A stretch of 58,492 nt of DNA from RGEC01 sp964626685 (GTDB lineage: Bacteria; Bacteroidota; Bacteroidia; NS11-12g; UBA955), in assembly GCA_964626685.1 (NCBI GenBank), contig CAZVJY010000011.1, positions 1 to 58,492 on the forward strand, given 5' to 3'. This document shows, in pieces, positions 1 to 8,513 of this stretch. The notes under the pieces are model-generated. The model ran no database searches. It worked only from the letters and a program-made list of their open reading frames with translations, and had not been told where the DNA came from. The translations under genes and the position numbers were made by a program. Numbering within the stretch: the stretch's first letter is position 1; each line of letters opens with the position of its first letter.

Positions 1-174
1 TTGCGTGACATTGGATGGGCAAAAAAGAGCGATGTACGGGTAGCGAACCGTTACAGGTCTTTTTGGATGAGGCAGTTGAAAAAGTGCATTCCGGATTGGG
101 TGCTTGATCTGCGGTACGGAAGGATTGGCTTTGAAAAAAACATTGGGGAATTCGTGATTACGGCCGAAAGATAG
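1..174 (+). CDS. C-terminal fragment of an unidentified protein
   Basis: The first reading frame is open from base 1 to a TAG stop at 172-174 and encodes the last 57 residues of a protein whose start lies outside the window. The tail is basic and ends in a hydrophobic strand (EFVITAER), an ending often seen in class I methyltransferases, but that is only a resemblance. The glycosyltransferase downstream begins two bases after the stop, so the fragment is probably co-transcribed with the polysaccharide genes. No function is assigned. Confidence 0.6.
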   Translation: MRDIGWAKKSDVRVANRYRSFWMRQLKKCIPDWVLDLRYGRIGFEKNIGEFVITAER

Positions 175-176
175 CC

Positions 177-1397
177 ATGCGTGAAATCGTAATTGTATCT
201 TACACATTTCCTCCTATGGGGGGAGTCGGTGGAAGACGGTGGTCCAAGCTGGCAAATGCCCTTACTGAACTGGGAATTAATGTTCATGTATTCTCCGCCT
301 CCCCTGATAAAAGCGAACATTCACCCTGGCAAATTCATGATTCGGTTATCGTTCACAGATTTCCACGTAAATATCCCCAAATCCTGAATCGCGTTCCTAA
401 AAGCTTTTTTGAAAAACTTCAATATAGATTTTGGCACTGGGTACTTCATTTTTTTACGAAGGGCAATTATTATGACCGCGGCATTTTCTGGCGAAATTTT
501 ATCGACAGTGTCTTTACCTACATGAAGCAGCATTCTTTGCGTAATCTGGTGGTAACCGGCGGGCCGTTTTCTCTGTTGTACTATGCAGCTGCCATTAAAT
601 CAAAGTATCCTGAAATACATCTGATTTCGGATATACGGGATGAGTGGGGTGCTGACGCGTTTTATGGTTTTGGTTTGCTGAGCAATAAACGCAGGCTGGA
701 AGAAATGAAAAGACTTAAGTTCACATTACAACATTCCGACAAGGTACTGGTACCATATCCTTACATGAAAAGTAAATATGCGCAACTTGCAGGTGAAAAT
801 GCAGCAGCTATAAGCGTATTGCCGCATGGTGTGGATGAATTGTTTTTCAAGGGTGCCAGGAATCCCGAGTTGAGTGCAAAAATCCGCCTGGTGAATTTTG
901 GATCAATACACTCGGGTCAGGAAAAATTCATGCAGGATCTGGCACAAGTTTTAAGCCATGCAGACATTCAAATTTCATTTTACACAACAGAAAATAAATA
1001 TGCGCCTGTCTTTGAAGCAGTGAAAGCAATTCCTGAGAATATAAACTATTACCCGCCGGTAGAAGAGGCTCAGGTCGCAGCTATTCTGAGAAATAGCGAT
1101 GCTGCTTTGCTATTTATTCCCCCTCATTTTAAGGATAGCATCACAACCAAATTCATGGAGATAGTAGCTACGGGAACGCCTATAATTGCCATAGGAACCA
1201 ATGGAGAAGCTTCTGAATTCATCATTCAAAACCGCCTTGGCTTGTTTATCCCGTATGATGAAATCGCATCCCGCTTTAGGAATCTCCGAACAGATTTGAA
1301 CAATTTAAACTACAACAAGAATTTTGATACAAGCCCATATCACTTCAGGAATCAGGCAAAACTGGTAGTTGATATGTTTGAAAACATAAGCTATTAA
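177..1397 (+). CDS. Glycosyltransferase, GT4-like (GT-B fold)
   Basis: This 406-residue protein has the two-domain GT-B layout. The N-terminal acceptor domain starts with a beta strand and a glycine-rich loop (YTFPPMGGVGGRRW, about residues 9-22), typical of GT4 enzymes that take long paths of sugar donors to lipid-linked acceptors. The C-terminal donor domain has the PHGVDELFF segment and a conserved late helix (TTKFMEIVATGTPIIAIG, about 325-342) that normally carries the nucleotide-sugar contacts. It lacks signal peptide and membrane segments, so it should work at the inner face of the cytoplasmic membrane. It sits two bases after the upstream fragment and two bases before the PIG-L gene, which suggests one operon. 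The donor sugar cannot be read from sequence. Confidence 0.85.
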   Translation: MREIVIVSYTFPPMGGVGGRRWSKLANALTELGINVHVFSASPDKSEHSPWQIHDSVIVHRFPRKYPQILNRVPKSFFEKLQYRFWHWVLHFFTKGNYYDRGIFWRNFIDSVFTYMKQHSLRNLVVTGGPFSLLYYAAAIKSKYPEIHLISDIRDEWGADAFYGFGLLSNKRRLEEMKRLKFTLQHSDKVLVPYPYMKSKYAQLAGENAAAISVLPHGVDELFFKGARNPELSAKIRLVNFGSIHSGQEKFMQDLAQVLSHADIQISFYTTENKYAPVFEAVKAIPENINYYPPVEEAQVAAILRNSDAALLFIPPHFKDSITTKFMEIVATGTPIIAIGTNGEASEFIIQNRLGLFIPYDEIASRFRNLRTDLNNLNYNKNFDTSPYHFRNQAKLVVDMFENISY

Positions 1398-1399
1398 CC

Positions 1400-2041
1400 A
1401 TGAAAATCCATAACCAAACCATACTCATCCTTTCTCCGCACACCGATGATGCCGAGCTGGGCTGCGGGGGTACCATACGCCTGCTGCTGGAACAGGGCAA
1501 CCAGGTTCATATTGCGGCTTTTTCTGCTTGCCGTCACAGTGTGCTTGCCGGTTTTCCGGAGGATGTGCTGGTACAGGAAATCAAGGCATCTACCCGGCAA
1601 CTGGGTATTCCGGAAGAAAACCTGCATTTGTTTGATTACGATGTACGCACATTCAATTACCACAGACAGCAATTGCTTGATGATATCCTTTCCCTTCGGG
1701 AAACCCTGAAACCCTCAGTGGTATTTGTTCCCAGTATCAATGATATACACCAGGATCATTACACCATAGCCCAGGAAGCGGTACGCGCTTTTAAATTCTC
1801 CACCCTGCTTTGCTATGAATTGCCCTGGAATAATTTCGAGTTCAAAACCACCCTGTTTTTTGGGTTGAAAGAGGCCCACGTGGAAGAAAAAATAAAGGCC
1901 CTGTCCCAATACAAAAGCCAGGCTCACCGTCCTTACATGAAACCCGAATTCACCCGCAGTCAGGCCCGCATGCGCGGCGTTCAGGCCGGCCTGGAATGGG
2001 CCGAGGTATTCGAGGTGGTGCGGATGGTGATTTCATCGTAG
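1400..2041 (+). CDS. PIG-L/LmbE family deacetylase
   Basis: This 213-residue protein is a PIG-L family zinc-dependent N-deacetylase. The family motif lies near the N-terminus (PHTDDAELGCGGT, residues 13-25), giving the His and Asp metal ligands and the catalytic Asp. A second conserved segment (SINDIHQDHYTIAQEA, about 113-128) supplies the third metal ligand, His. The family removes acetyl groups from N-acetyl sugars or sugar conjugates. The position inside a glycosyltransferase run, two bases after the first one, suggests action on a lipid-linked or nucleotide sugar and release of a free amine. The substrate is inferred from context only. Length is normal for the family. Confidence 0.88.
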   Translation: MKIHNQTILILSPHTDDAELGCGGTIRLLLEQGNQVHIAAFSACRHSVLAGFPEDVLVQEIKASTRQLGIPEENLHLFDYDVRTFNYHRQQLLDDILSLRETLKPSVVFVPSINDIHQDHYTIAQEAVRAFKFSTLLCYELPWNNFEFKTTLFFGLKEAHVEEKIKALSQYKSQAHRPYMKPEFTRSQARMRGVQAGLEWAEVFEVVRMVISS

Positions 2042-2080
2042 GGACAGGTCGCGACCAATCCCTATAATGTAGTAACAATC

Positions 2081-3133
2081 ATGCATTTCATGCAACACAC
2101 AACCACCACACTTCTAACCGGCGCAGGCGCTCCTGGCGGGCCCGGTATCATTAAGGCTTTGCTGCAGGATGAGTCAATCAATTTGCTGGTGGCCGATGCC
2201 AATCCTTATGCCTCCGGTAGGGCCATTCACCCTAAATTCTATCAAATACCGAAAGCAGGGGATCCCGGATTTACTGATGTCGTTTACCAAATATGCCTGG
2301 AGCAGAAAATCGATGTGTTGCTGCCCCTGGTAACACGCGAACTGGAAGTGCTGTCAACTTGCAAAGAGCGTTTTTTGAAAATAGGTACCCGCATTGTGGT
2401 TTCTGATGCTGAACAACTGCATTCCGCCAATGACAAGCTTAAGCTCATGCAAACGCTGCAGCAGGCAGGAATAGCTGTGGCAAAATTTTATACCGCAACC
2501 TCGGCCTCAGAAATTGAACTGTTTGCACATAAATTGGGTTATCCCCAGAAAAAAGTCTGCATCAAGCCGGCACTTTCCAATGGAAGCCGCGGCATGCGCA
2601 TCCTGGACGCGGAAGCAGGCTCATTTGAAGCATTTTTCGAGCAAAAACCCGGAAATACCCATACCACACTTGAAGCCATAATGGCGTTGTTTGGTAACCG
2701 ACCCCTCCCTGATATGCTTGTGATGGAATACCTGCCCGGAGAAGAGTATACCGTAGATGCCATACTTGATCAGGGGAAACCGTTGCTATTGTTACCCCGC
2801 AAACGTATCGCCATGAATAACGGCATCAGTGTGGCAGGCGAGTTTGAGGAAAACCACGAAATTATAGATTACGCTACCCGTGTTTTTCAATGCATGAAAC
2901 TGCATGGACCCAATGGCCTTCAGGTAAAACGCGGAGATGACGGACGTTTTTATATGCTGGAAATAAACCCCCGCCTGCAGGGAAGTACTACCACTGCCAC
3001 GGGCATGGGTATCAACCTTCCTGTATTGGCCGTAAAACAGGCCATGGGCGAAGACATAAAACCACTCATTCCCCAACCCCAATGGGGTTTGCGATTTGTG
3101 CGTTGTTATGAAGATGCGTTTTTCAAACAGTAG
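2081..3133 (+). CDS. ATP-grasp ligase, CarB-like
   Basis: This 350-residue protein has an N-terminal Rossmann-like preATP-grasp domain (LLTGAGAPGGPGIIKAL, about 11-27) followed by an ATP-grasp domain. The lysine-bearing strand VCIKPALSNGSRG (about 163-175), the hinge segment MEYLPGEEYTVDA (about 214-226) and the metal-binding MLEINPRLQGS (about 289-299) are all present. The closest family is the CarB-like ATP-grasp group that joins a carboxylate to an amine through an acyl phosphate. Next to a PIG-L deacetylase it could couple an amino acid or similar group to a freed sugar amine, but this is inference. An in-frame ATG at 2090 is an equally possible start. A perfect palindrome begins at its stop codon. 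Confidence 0.82.
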   Translation: MHFMQHTTTTLLTGAGAPGGPGIIKALLQDESINLLVADANPYASGRAIHPKFYQIPKAGDPGFTDVVYQICLEQKIDVLLPLVTRELEVLSTCKERFLKIGTRIVVSDAEQLHSANDKLKLMQTLQQAGIAVAKFYTATSASEIELFAHKLGYPQKKVCIKPALSNGSRGMRILDAEAGSFEAFFEQKPGNTHTTLEAIMALFGNRPLPDMLVMEYLPGEEYTVDAILDQGKPLLLLPRKRIAMNNGISVAGEFEENHEIIDYATRVFQCMKLHGPNGLQVKRGDDGRFYMLEINPRLQGSTTTATGMGINLPVLAVKQAMGEDIKPLIPQPQWGLRFVRCYEDAFFKQ

Positions 3134-3165
3134 ATTTGTCAACTTTTCAAAAGTTGACAAATCTA
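3131..3165. repeat. Perfect 17-bp palindrome after the ATP-grasp gene
   Basis: Two 17-base arms, TAGATTTGTCAACTTTT and its exact complement, flank a single C at 3148. The left arm includes the stop codon of the upstream gene. The arms are AT-rich and have no trailing T-run, so it does not look like an intrinsic terminator. A diverged copy with the same ATTTGnCAA/TTGnCAAAT core lies at 38331-38361, so this is probably a dispersed REP-like element. Confidence 0.8.
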
Positions 3166-3206
3166 CTGGACCATAATCCCATAAAACCTGAAATTTGCAA
3201 AACCAC

Positions 3207-4193
3207 ATGAATCAGGAACAACTTGCCAATCATCCCTATATCAGACAGATTCTGGAGCTTAATCGCCTTTACGAAGACCGAAAGGTATTGCATGAGAAAG
3301 CAGGACCCATTTTACAGCAAATGGGCTATGACACCGATTTTCTGAAACTGGTGCTGCAACGCAATTTTGATGATGAAGGATATCTAAAGCAGACCTGGAG
3401 CCAGTACAACATTCCGTTTTTATACATTTTTGAAAACGAAGATGTGGTGATGAAAATTCATTTCTTCGCAGCCCATCCAACCCATGCAGGAGGTATTGCA
3501 GCGCATTGTATACACCATCACAACAACTATATCCTCACCACTGCCGCGATTCTCGGCTCGGGGTATGAGACCATGCTGTTTGATAAGAACATTGTTACAG
3601 AAGGCAATAAAACCCATTTAAGGGTAAATAAACATTTTACACAGCAGGAGTATCCTGTGCATACCATCGACAGTTGGGAACCGCATATTGTATACCTGCC
3701 CGAAGCCTACAGTGCTACCCTGCAATTGTGGACACCGGATAAGAAACGTGCTACGGACGCTTTGCGTCACAATCCGTTGCTGAAAGCGTTGAAAACCCCG
3801 TTGCGCAAGGCAATACAGCTGCTGGGCATGGAGAAACAGTTTGGAATTTCGGTTGCCAATACCGTGCAGTGGTATCCGGATGGAGATGCATTTACAGGTA
3901 TTGATGAGAACGAATACTTTGCCCCTACGCGCAGTGCAAAAGGTCCCGAAATAGATAGCTACAGCATACAAACGGTTTGTCGCTTTATTCAGGAAAAGGG
4001 AATTTTGGATGCTGACTATTTGCAGGAGGTGGTCAACCGCCCCCAAACCCCGGAATATTATAAACCCTGGCTGCAAAAGCTCATTCAGGGCGAAGTAATC
4101 CCTGAAACCTTTGCCAAAACCGAAATCAATATTCCCATGAAATCCTATACCCGCGAAGATGTGATGCGGGCAGCGGGCTATTCTTTGTCTTGA
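3207..4193 (+). CDS. Protein of unknown function in the polysaccharide locus
   Basis: I do not recognise this 328-residue protein. It lacks a signal peptide and membrane segments. The first half alternates short strands and contains a histidine-rich stretch (HPTHAGGIAAHCIHHHNN, about residues 90-107) followed by long hydrophobic strands, which could form a metal site in a beta-rich fold. A 3-His/Glu cupin-like site is one possibility I cannot confirm. The second half is helical. An upstream in-frame TTG at 3195 exists, but the ATG at 3207 is preferred because a weak promoter-like element (GAAATTTG, 3190-3197) sits just before it. Its stop overlaps the TTG start of the next glycosyltransferase (TTGA), indicating translational coupling. 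A role in modifying the glycan or its carrier is inferred from position. Confidence 0.75.
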   Translation: MNQEQLANHPYIRQILELNRLYEDRKVLHEKAGPILQQMGYDTDFLKLVLQRNFDDEGYLKQTWSQYNIPFLYIFENEDVVMKIHFFAAHPTHAGGIAAHCIHHHNNYILTTAAILGSGYETMLFDKNIVTEGNKTHLRVNKHFTQQEYPVHTIDSWEPHIVYLPEAYSATLQLWTPDKKRATDALRHNPLLKALKTPLRKAIQLLGMEKQFGISVANTVQWYPDGDAFTGIDENEYFAPTRSAKGPEIDSYSIQTVCRFIQEKGILDADYLQEVVNRPQTPEYYKPWLQKLIQGEVIPETFAKTEINIPMKSYTREDVMRAAGYSLS

Positions 4194-5395
4194 AAAAACT
4201 CCGGATTATTTACTATTCCCCCCATCCCACCCACGATATTGTGAGTGAAGTGGGGTACAGCACACATCAGCGTGAAAGCATACATGCTTTCCGTCAGCTG
4301 GGTCATGAAGTTTTGCCCGTGGTGCTGGGAGGCACGGAAACGGGTGCTGTCAATGCACACATAACGGGGCTGTCCAGGCAGTCCGGCAACCTGACAGGGT
4401 TGAAAAAATGGATTCCACTCCCGATTTGGAATGCGCTCAAAGACCTTAAGCTGTTAAAACACGATAAGAAGGCAGGCAGGGAGCTGGAAGAAGCCATTCT
4501 GAAATTTCAGCCCGATATGATATACGAACGTGGCGAATATCTGCAGGATAGCGGGGTTACTATGGCCGAAAAGCATGGAATAAAACATGTATTGGAAGTG
4601 AACAGCCCCGTAGTAGAGGAGATGGCTGCTTTTGAAGGACCGGATTTACTGCGTTTTCTTGGACACCGGAAAGAGCGTAAAAAATTGAACAGCACCAGTC
4701 ACATTATAGCGGTGTCTTCGGCCATGAAGGAATACCTTCAAACCCAATATGGCTGTTTGAAACCCATCCACGTGGCCCCCAATGCCATTAATCCGGAAAA
4801 AGAACAATTTGATCCTGAAGCTGTGATGCAGATTCGCTCAGCTTTTTCAACAGACACCCGGATTATCGGTTTTGTAGGCAGTTTATTCCCATACCATGGC
4901 GTTGATATGCTGATTGAGGCATTCGCGGAAGTAGTGGTGTATGAACCTCATGCACATCTTATGGTTGTGGGCGACGGTGGGATTCGGGAAAAACTGGAGG
5001 CAAAAGCCAGGCAATTATTGCCGTTGAAATCATACACCTTCACAGGTAAAGTGCCGAATGCTTTCGTGATGAATTATATCAAATCATTTGACGTGGCTGT
5101 AATGCCATCATCCAACTGGTATGGTTCTCCCATCAAGATTTTCGAATACGGACTGCTCGGTATTCCGGTTGTGGCACCCGACAAAAATCCTTTAAAGGAT
5201 GTGATGGAACATAAGAAACACGGTTTACTGGTGGGCAATCAGGTGCAGGAACTGAAGCAGGCATTGCAGTTTATGTTGCAGCATCCGAAACAGGCTGCCG
5301 AGATGGGTTCGTGTTTTCGTGAGAAAATTCTGCAGCAGCACACCTGGACCGCTCAGGCTTCCGGCATACTGGCTGCTGTTTCACGGGAGGCCTGA
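4190..5395 (+). CDS. Glycosyltransferase family 4
   Basis: This 401-residue GT-B enzyme has the typical donor-domain signatures: VGSLFPYHGVDMLIEAF (about 230-246) and, near the C-terminus, the PIKIFEYGLLGIPVVAP segment whose Glu contacts the donor sugar. The start is TTG at 4190, overlapping the TGA of the upstream gene; no in-frame ATG precedes the first conserved strand (KKLRIIYYS). The last 43 bases overlap the 3' end of the Wzy-like gene on the other strand. Like its neighbours it should add one sugar to a lipid-linked intermediate at the cytoplasmic face. Donor and linkage are unknown. Confidence 0.87.
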   Translation: MKKLRIIYYSPHPTHDIVSEVGYSTHQRESIHAFRQLGHEVLPVVLGGTETGAVNAHITGLSRQSGNLTGLKKWIPLPIWNALKDLKLLKHDKKAGRELEEAILKFQPDMIYERGEYLQDSGVTMAEKHGIKHVLEVNSPVVEEMAAFEGPDLLRFLGHRKERKKLNSTSHIIAVSSAMKEYLQTQYGCLKPIHVAPNAINPEKEQFDPEAVMQIRSAFSTDTRIIGFVGSLFPYHGVDMLIEAFAEVVVYEPHAHLMVVGDGGIREKLEAKARQLLPLKSYTFTGKVPNAFVMNYIKSFDVAVMPSSNWYGSPIKIFEYGLLGIPVVAPDKNPLKDVMEHKKHGLLVGNQVQELKQALQFMLQHPKQAAEMGSCFREKILQQHTWTAQASGILAAVSREA

Positions 5396-6762
5396 TTTTT
5401 ATAATATTGCCTGATTTGAATAGCCGCAAATGCATACAGAAAGAAGAAAAAGTAAAACCCCTGCCCGATGTAATTTCCCGTGCGCAGCAGCCGCACAATC
5501 ATCATCAAAAAAACACCCTGATTGATTAAGGTAAGATAGTACAGATTGGGGTCCGTAATTCCTCGTTTGTAAACAAAAAAAACAAAAATGGCAAAAAGCA
5601 ACAGGCTTAATCCGATTATTCCACCCTCTGAAAGCATTCTGATAAACAATGAATTGGCATCTTTTGAGTTGAAGTTGCCATACATTTTTTGAAGTGTCTT
5701 ATCCAGGAAACGATCAAAGAAACGCTGGTAGCTCAATTCATGGGAGCCAAGTCCTGCGCCTGTGTAGGGATGAGATTCAAATGCCTTTCCGGCTATCAAA
5801 AAATTAGAATACAAAGCGAAGGTGGATGAATTAAGTTTGGCGATTTCCTTTTTATCCATAACTCCTTTGTAAGTGAAAGCTTTAATGGTATCGTCCACAC
5901 GAACCTGAAGTTCAAAGAACAATTTCCTTAAGTTCGATATTTGTGGCAAAACCACCAGTAAGAAAATGGGGATAAACAATACACCAAAACGCCGTAAATC
6001 AAACAGACCATGATTGGCAGCCACCAGTACGACACTCAGCCCAATACCGGCATAGCCGGCCGCACTGAATGTGAAAAGACTGCAAAGAGCGACCACACTA
6101 AAACGAAACCACTCTTTGCGGTTACGCACCAGTTTAGGGCCAATCATGCAGTTCATGAGATAATACATGGCCGGGAGCAGTGCTACAGCCAGAAAATAGG
6201 GTTCACCCATTATGGAATATACCCTGTTGAATCCGGTAGATGTAATCTTATAGTTTTCCCAAAAGTTAGCAAAGCCGAGCAGACGCGTAAAATCTTCAAT
6301 GAAAGAGCCGGCAAAAAGGTATTTGAATCCCAGCACATGCATTGCCTGTTCACCCAACCCCCATATACTGACCCAAAATGCCCCCGACAGATAATACCGG
6401 AAAACTTTATGCAGGTCGAAATTTTCGAATTTAATAACACTGAAGTAGGCTATGGAGGAATACGCAATGCCAATCATTTGCTTGATCATGCTAAATTTGA
6501 AGCTGTCACTGGCAAACCCACCCAGCAGAGAATTGGTAAAAAGCACCAGAATGCCGAGTAAAAACCAGCGTGGCCAAAATGGGAATTGCTTGCGTTTTAC
6601 AAGGTAATGCAGGATAAAGAGAAACCAAATTACATAGTAATAGTAAAAATCAAATGTTGCAAAGGCTCTGTTTTTCTCGTCACCAAAGCGAAAGTCATCC
6701 ATAAAAACCGTGAAAACGGTCAAAACGATGAGGTACTTTTCCAGGCGCATTGAGACAGGCAA
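5353..6762 (-). CDS. O-antigen ligase/polymerase-like membrane protein (Wzy-like)
   Basis: This 469-residue protein is almost entirely hydrophobic, with about ten to twelve predicted membrane spans and a larger soluble loop after the middle (about residues 275-340, around RVDDTIKAFTYKGVMDKKEIA). That layout, and the segment AFESHPYTGAGLGSHELSYQRF in the loop, is the usual O-antigen polymerase/ligase arrangement. Such proteins polymerise repeat units or transfer finished glycans on the periplasmic side of the inner membrane. The start could be ATG at 6762 or at 6750. The 3' end overlaps the upstream glycosyltransferase convergently by 43 bases. Polymerase versus ligase cannot be told apart from sequence alone. 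Confidence 0.78.
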   Translation of the reverse strand: MPVSMRLEKYLIVLTVFTVFMDDFRFGDEKNRAFATFDFYYYYVIWFLFILHYLVKRKQFPFWPRWFLLGILVLFTNSLLGGFASDSFKFSMIKQMIGIAYSSIAYFSVIKFENFDLHKVFRYYLSGAFWVSIWGLGEQAMHVLGFKYLFAGSFIEDFTRLLGFANFWENYKITSTGFNRVYSIMGEPYFLAVALLPAMYYLMNCMIGPKLVRNRKEWFRFSVVALCSLFTFSAAGYAGIGLSVVLVAANHGLFDLRRFGVLFIPIFLLVVLPQISNLRKLFFELQVRVDDTIKAFTYKGVMDKKEIAKLNSSTFALYSNFLIAGKAFESHPYTGAGLGSHELSYQRFFDRFLDKTLQKMYGNFNSKDANSLFIRMLSEGGIIGLSLLLFAIFVFFVYKRGITDPNLYYLTLINQGVFLMMIVRLLRTGNYIGQGFYFFFFLYAFAAIQIRQYYKNQASRETAASMPEA

Positions 6763-6803
6763 AATAAAGGCAAATCAGGTTTAAATATATTTCAATCAGA
6801 CCA

Positions 6804-7850
6804 ATGACCTTTTTATTTCTTTATACTGAACTGGCCGGATATAGCATGGAATGCTTTCAGGAGCACCTTCTGCTACATCCCGAAGATACAATACATGTTG
6901 TTCATTATCCGATTAATCCCGAGGCTCCGTTTCGTTTTCAATCTTCGGAAGGAGTTTTCTTGTACGAGAAAACGAAACTTGGGACCGAAGATCTTTATGA
7001 GCTCATAAAGAATATTCGCCCGGATTTGATTCTTATGTCTGGGTGGCAGGATAAAGATTATCTGCGTCTCGCGCGCATGGCAGGGAAAGCATACCGGTTT
7101 GTGCTTTGCCTGGATAATACCTGGCGGGGAACCCTTAAACAGTGGTTTTTATTAATGCCCGCAAGAATAATTTTGAAAACGATCACCCGTTTTTGCTGGG
7201 TGCCTGGCGAACCTCAGAAAAAATATGCTGTCTTACTGGGTTTCAATCCAGACAATGTGTTTACCGGTTTTTATGCCGCCAATTTGAAGCGCTACCGTGA
7301 TATTGCAGCCAAAGTCAAATCCACGGAAAGGGCGAAACGGTTTCTGGTAGTTGCAAGGTATATTCCCCAAAAAGGGTATGATGTGTTGTGGGATGCATTC
7401 ATATCATTGCATAAAAATGGGTATCATGATTGGGAACTCTGGTGCGCAGGAACCGGTCCGCTTTACGAACACCGCATTCAGTATCCCGGAATCCGCCATT
7501 TAGGCTTTGTTCAGCCCGAAGAGATGGAATACCTAATATCCCAGACCGATGTTTTTGTGCTGCCCTCGCGTTTTGAACCCTGGGGAGTGGCTGTTCAGGA
7601 ATTTGCAGCTGTAGGAATGCCTCTCATTCTCAGTGATGCGGTAAACGCGCATCATGCTTTTTTAAAACCCCGGGAAAATGGGTTTTTGTTCAAGTCGGGA
7701 GATACAGATTCACTCAAAGACGCCCTGATGGCTATGATGCAGACTGATGACAAGCAACGCGCAAAAATGGGTCAAATCAGCGCGGCCCTCGCGGGTGTCT
7801 ACAATACCCACGCCTGGTCTGCCACGTTACGCAAACTGGCTTCTGTATAA
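6804..7850 (+). CDS. Glycosyltransferase family 4
   Basis: This 348-residue GT-B enzyme is slightly shorter than usual because its acceptor domain is compact. The donor domain has VARYIPQKGYDVLWDAF (about 176-192), and the E-x7-E-like motif is in LPSRFEPWGVAVQEFAAVGM (about 252-271), where two Glu residues contact the donor sugar. A near-consensus promoter element (TATATTTC, 6786-6793) lies ten bases before the ATG, so the gene probably has its own promoter, divergent from the Wzy-like gene. Its last 24 bases overlap the end of the convergent epimerase-like gene. The donor sugar is not known. Confidence 0.86.
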   Translation: MTFLFLYTELAGYSMECFQEHLLLHPEDTIHVVHYPINPEAPFRFQSSEGVFLYEKTKLGTEDLYELIKNIRPDLILMSGWQDKDYLRLARMAGKAYRFVLCLDNTWRGTLKQWFLLMPARIILKTITRFCWVPGEPQKKYAVLLGFNPDNVFTGFYAANLKRYRDIAAKVKSTERAKRFLVVARYIPQKGYDVLWDAFISLHKNGYHDWELWCAGTGPLYEHRIQYPGIRHLGFVQPEEMEYLISQTDVFVLPSRFEPWGVAVQEFAAVGMPLILSDAVNAHHAFLKPRENGFLFKSGDTDSLKDALMAMMQTDDKQRAKMGQISAALAGVYNTHAWSATLRKLASV

Positions 7851-8513
7851 ATTCAAATAGCGCTCCACCCTTTCTTGCCAGCTTCCTGCAGGTGCTATGC
7901 TGGCTTTTTTCATGATGGTGGTAAATTCGGAGTAATCTACTTCGTAGGCGTCTTCTCCTTTTTCAATTTTCATATCTGGTGCGGCATCCAATAGCCTGCA
8001 CAGGAGCAAGTATATGTCCTGCACTTTTGGGGGATTGCCGAAACCTGCATTGATGGTTCCCCTGAAATTCTCTGATAGCAAAGCACTCACAATATCGGGC
8101 AGCAGTTCGGTTTCCATCAGCTCGCGGTGGGTATTGTCGAAAATACACACAGTTTTGCCTTCAGCAATGCTTTTCAGAAAATAAGGGAACAGATTGGATT
8201 CATTGCCACCATCTCCCATCATATTCGGAAGCCTGATAATGATATGCTCCGGAAAAGCAGCGCGAATCTCCTTTTCCATATGGCATTTGTGCAAAATATA
8301 AGGAGCTGTCTGTCTGGAAGGGTTGAATATGCTGACAGTGGAAAAATAACAGAGCAGGTTTTCTGTATTTTGCAACCTAAGCAGGTTCAGTTCCCGATCA
8401 AAAGCAGCAGGATTGGTTTCGGAAGAATTGGATACGCCTGAGCAAAAAAATGTAACATTTTCCCTGTCAATTCTTTTCAGGCTGTTGGCGATCAATCCGT
8501 TCCCGATAATCAT
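7827..8513 (-). CDS. Short NAD-dependent epimerase/dehydratase-like (SDR) protein
   Basis: This 228-residue protein begins directly with a nucleotide-binding loop (MIIGNGLIANSL) and continues with SDR features: a YFSTVSIFNPSRQTAPYILHK segment (about 58-78), where the Ser and the Tyr-x3-Lys catalytic set (YILHK) can be read, then HIIIRLPNMMGDGG, the usual substrate-loop position. It is about 70-100 residues shorter than typical sugar epimerases, so the substrate domain is reduced. Its start overlaps the end of the upstream glycosyltransferase by 47 bases and its end overlaps the convergent glycosyltransferase. A sugar-nucleotide reductase or epimerase role is likely from context; the exact reaction is unknown. 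Confidence 0.72.
   Translation of the reverse strand: MIIGNGLIANSLKRIDRENVTFFCSGVSNSSETNPAAFDRELNLLRLQNTENLLCYFSTVSIFNPSRQTAPYILHKCHMEKEIRAAFPEHIIIRLPNMMGDGGNESNLFPYFLKSIAEGKTVCIFDNTHRELMETELLPDIVSALLSENFRGTINAGFGNPPKVQDIYLLLCRLLDAAPDMKIEKGEDAYEVDYSEFTTIMKKASIAPAGSWQERVERYLNLYRSQFA

Noticed and set aside
3131..3165. Palindrome as a Rho-independent terminator
   Set aside because: The stem is AT-rich with a one-base loop and has no following T-run, and the next gene is in the same direction and close.
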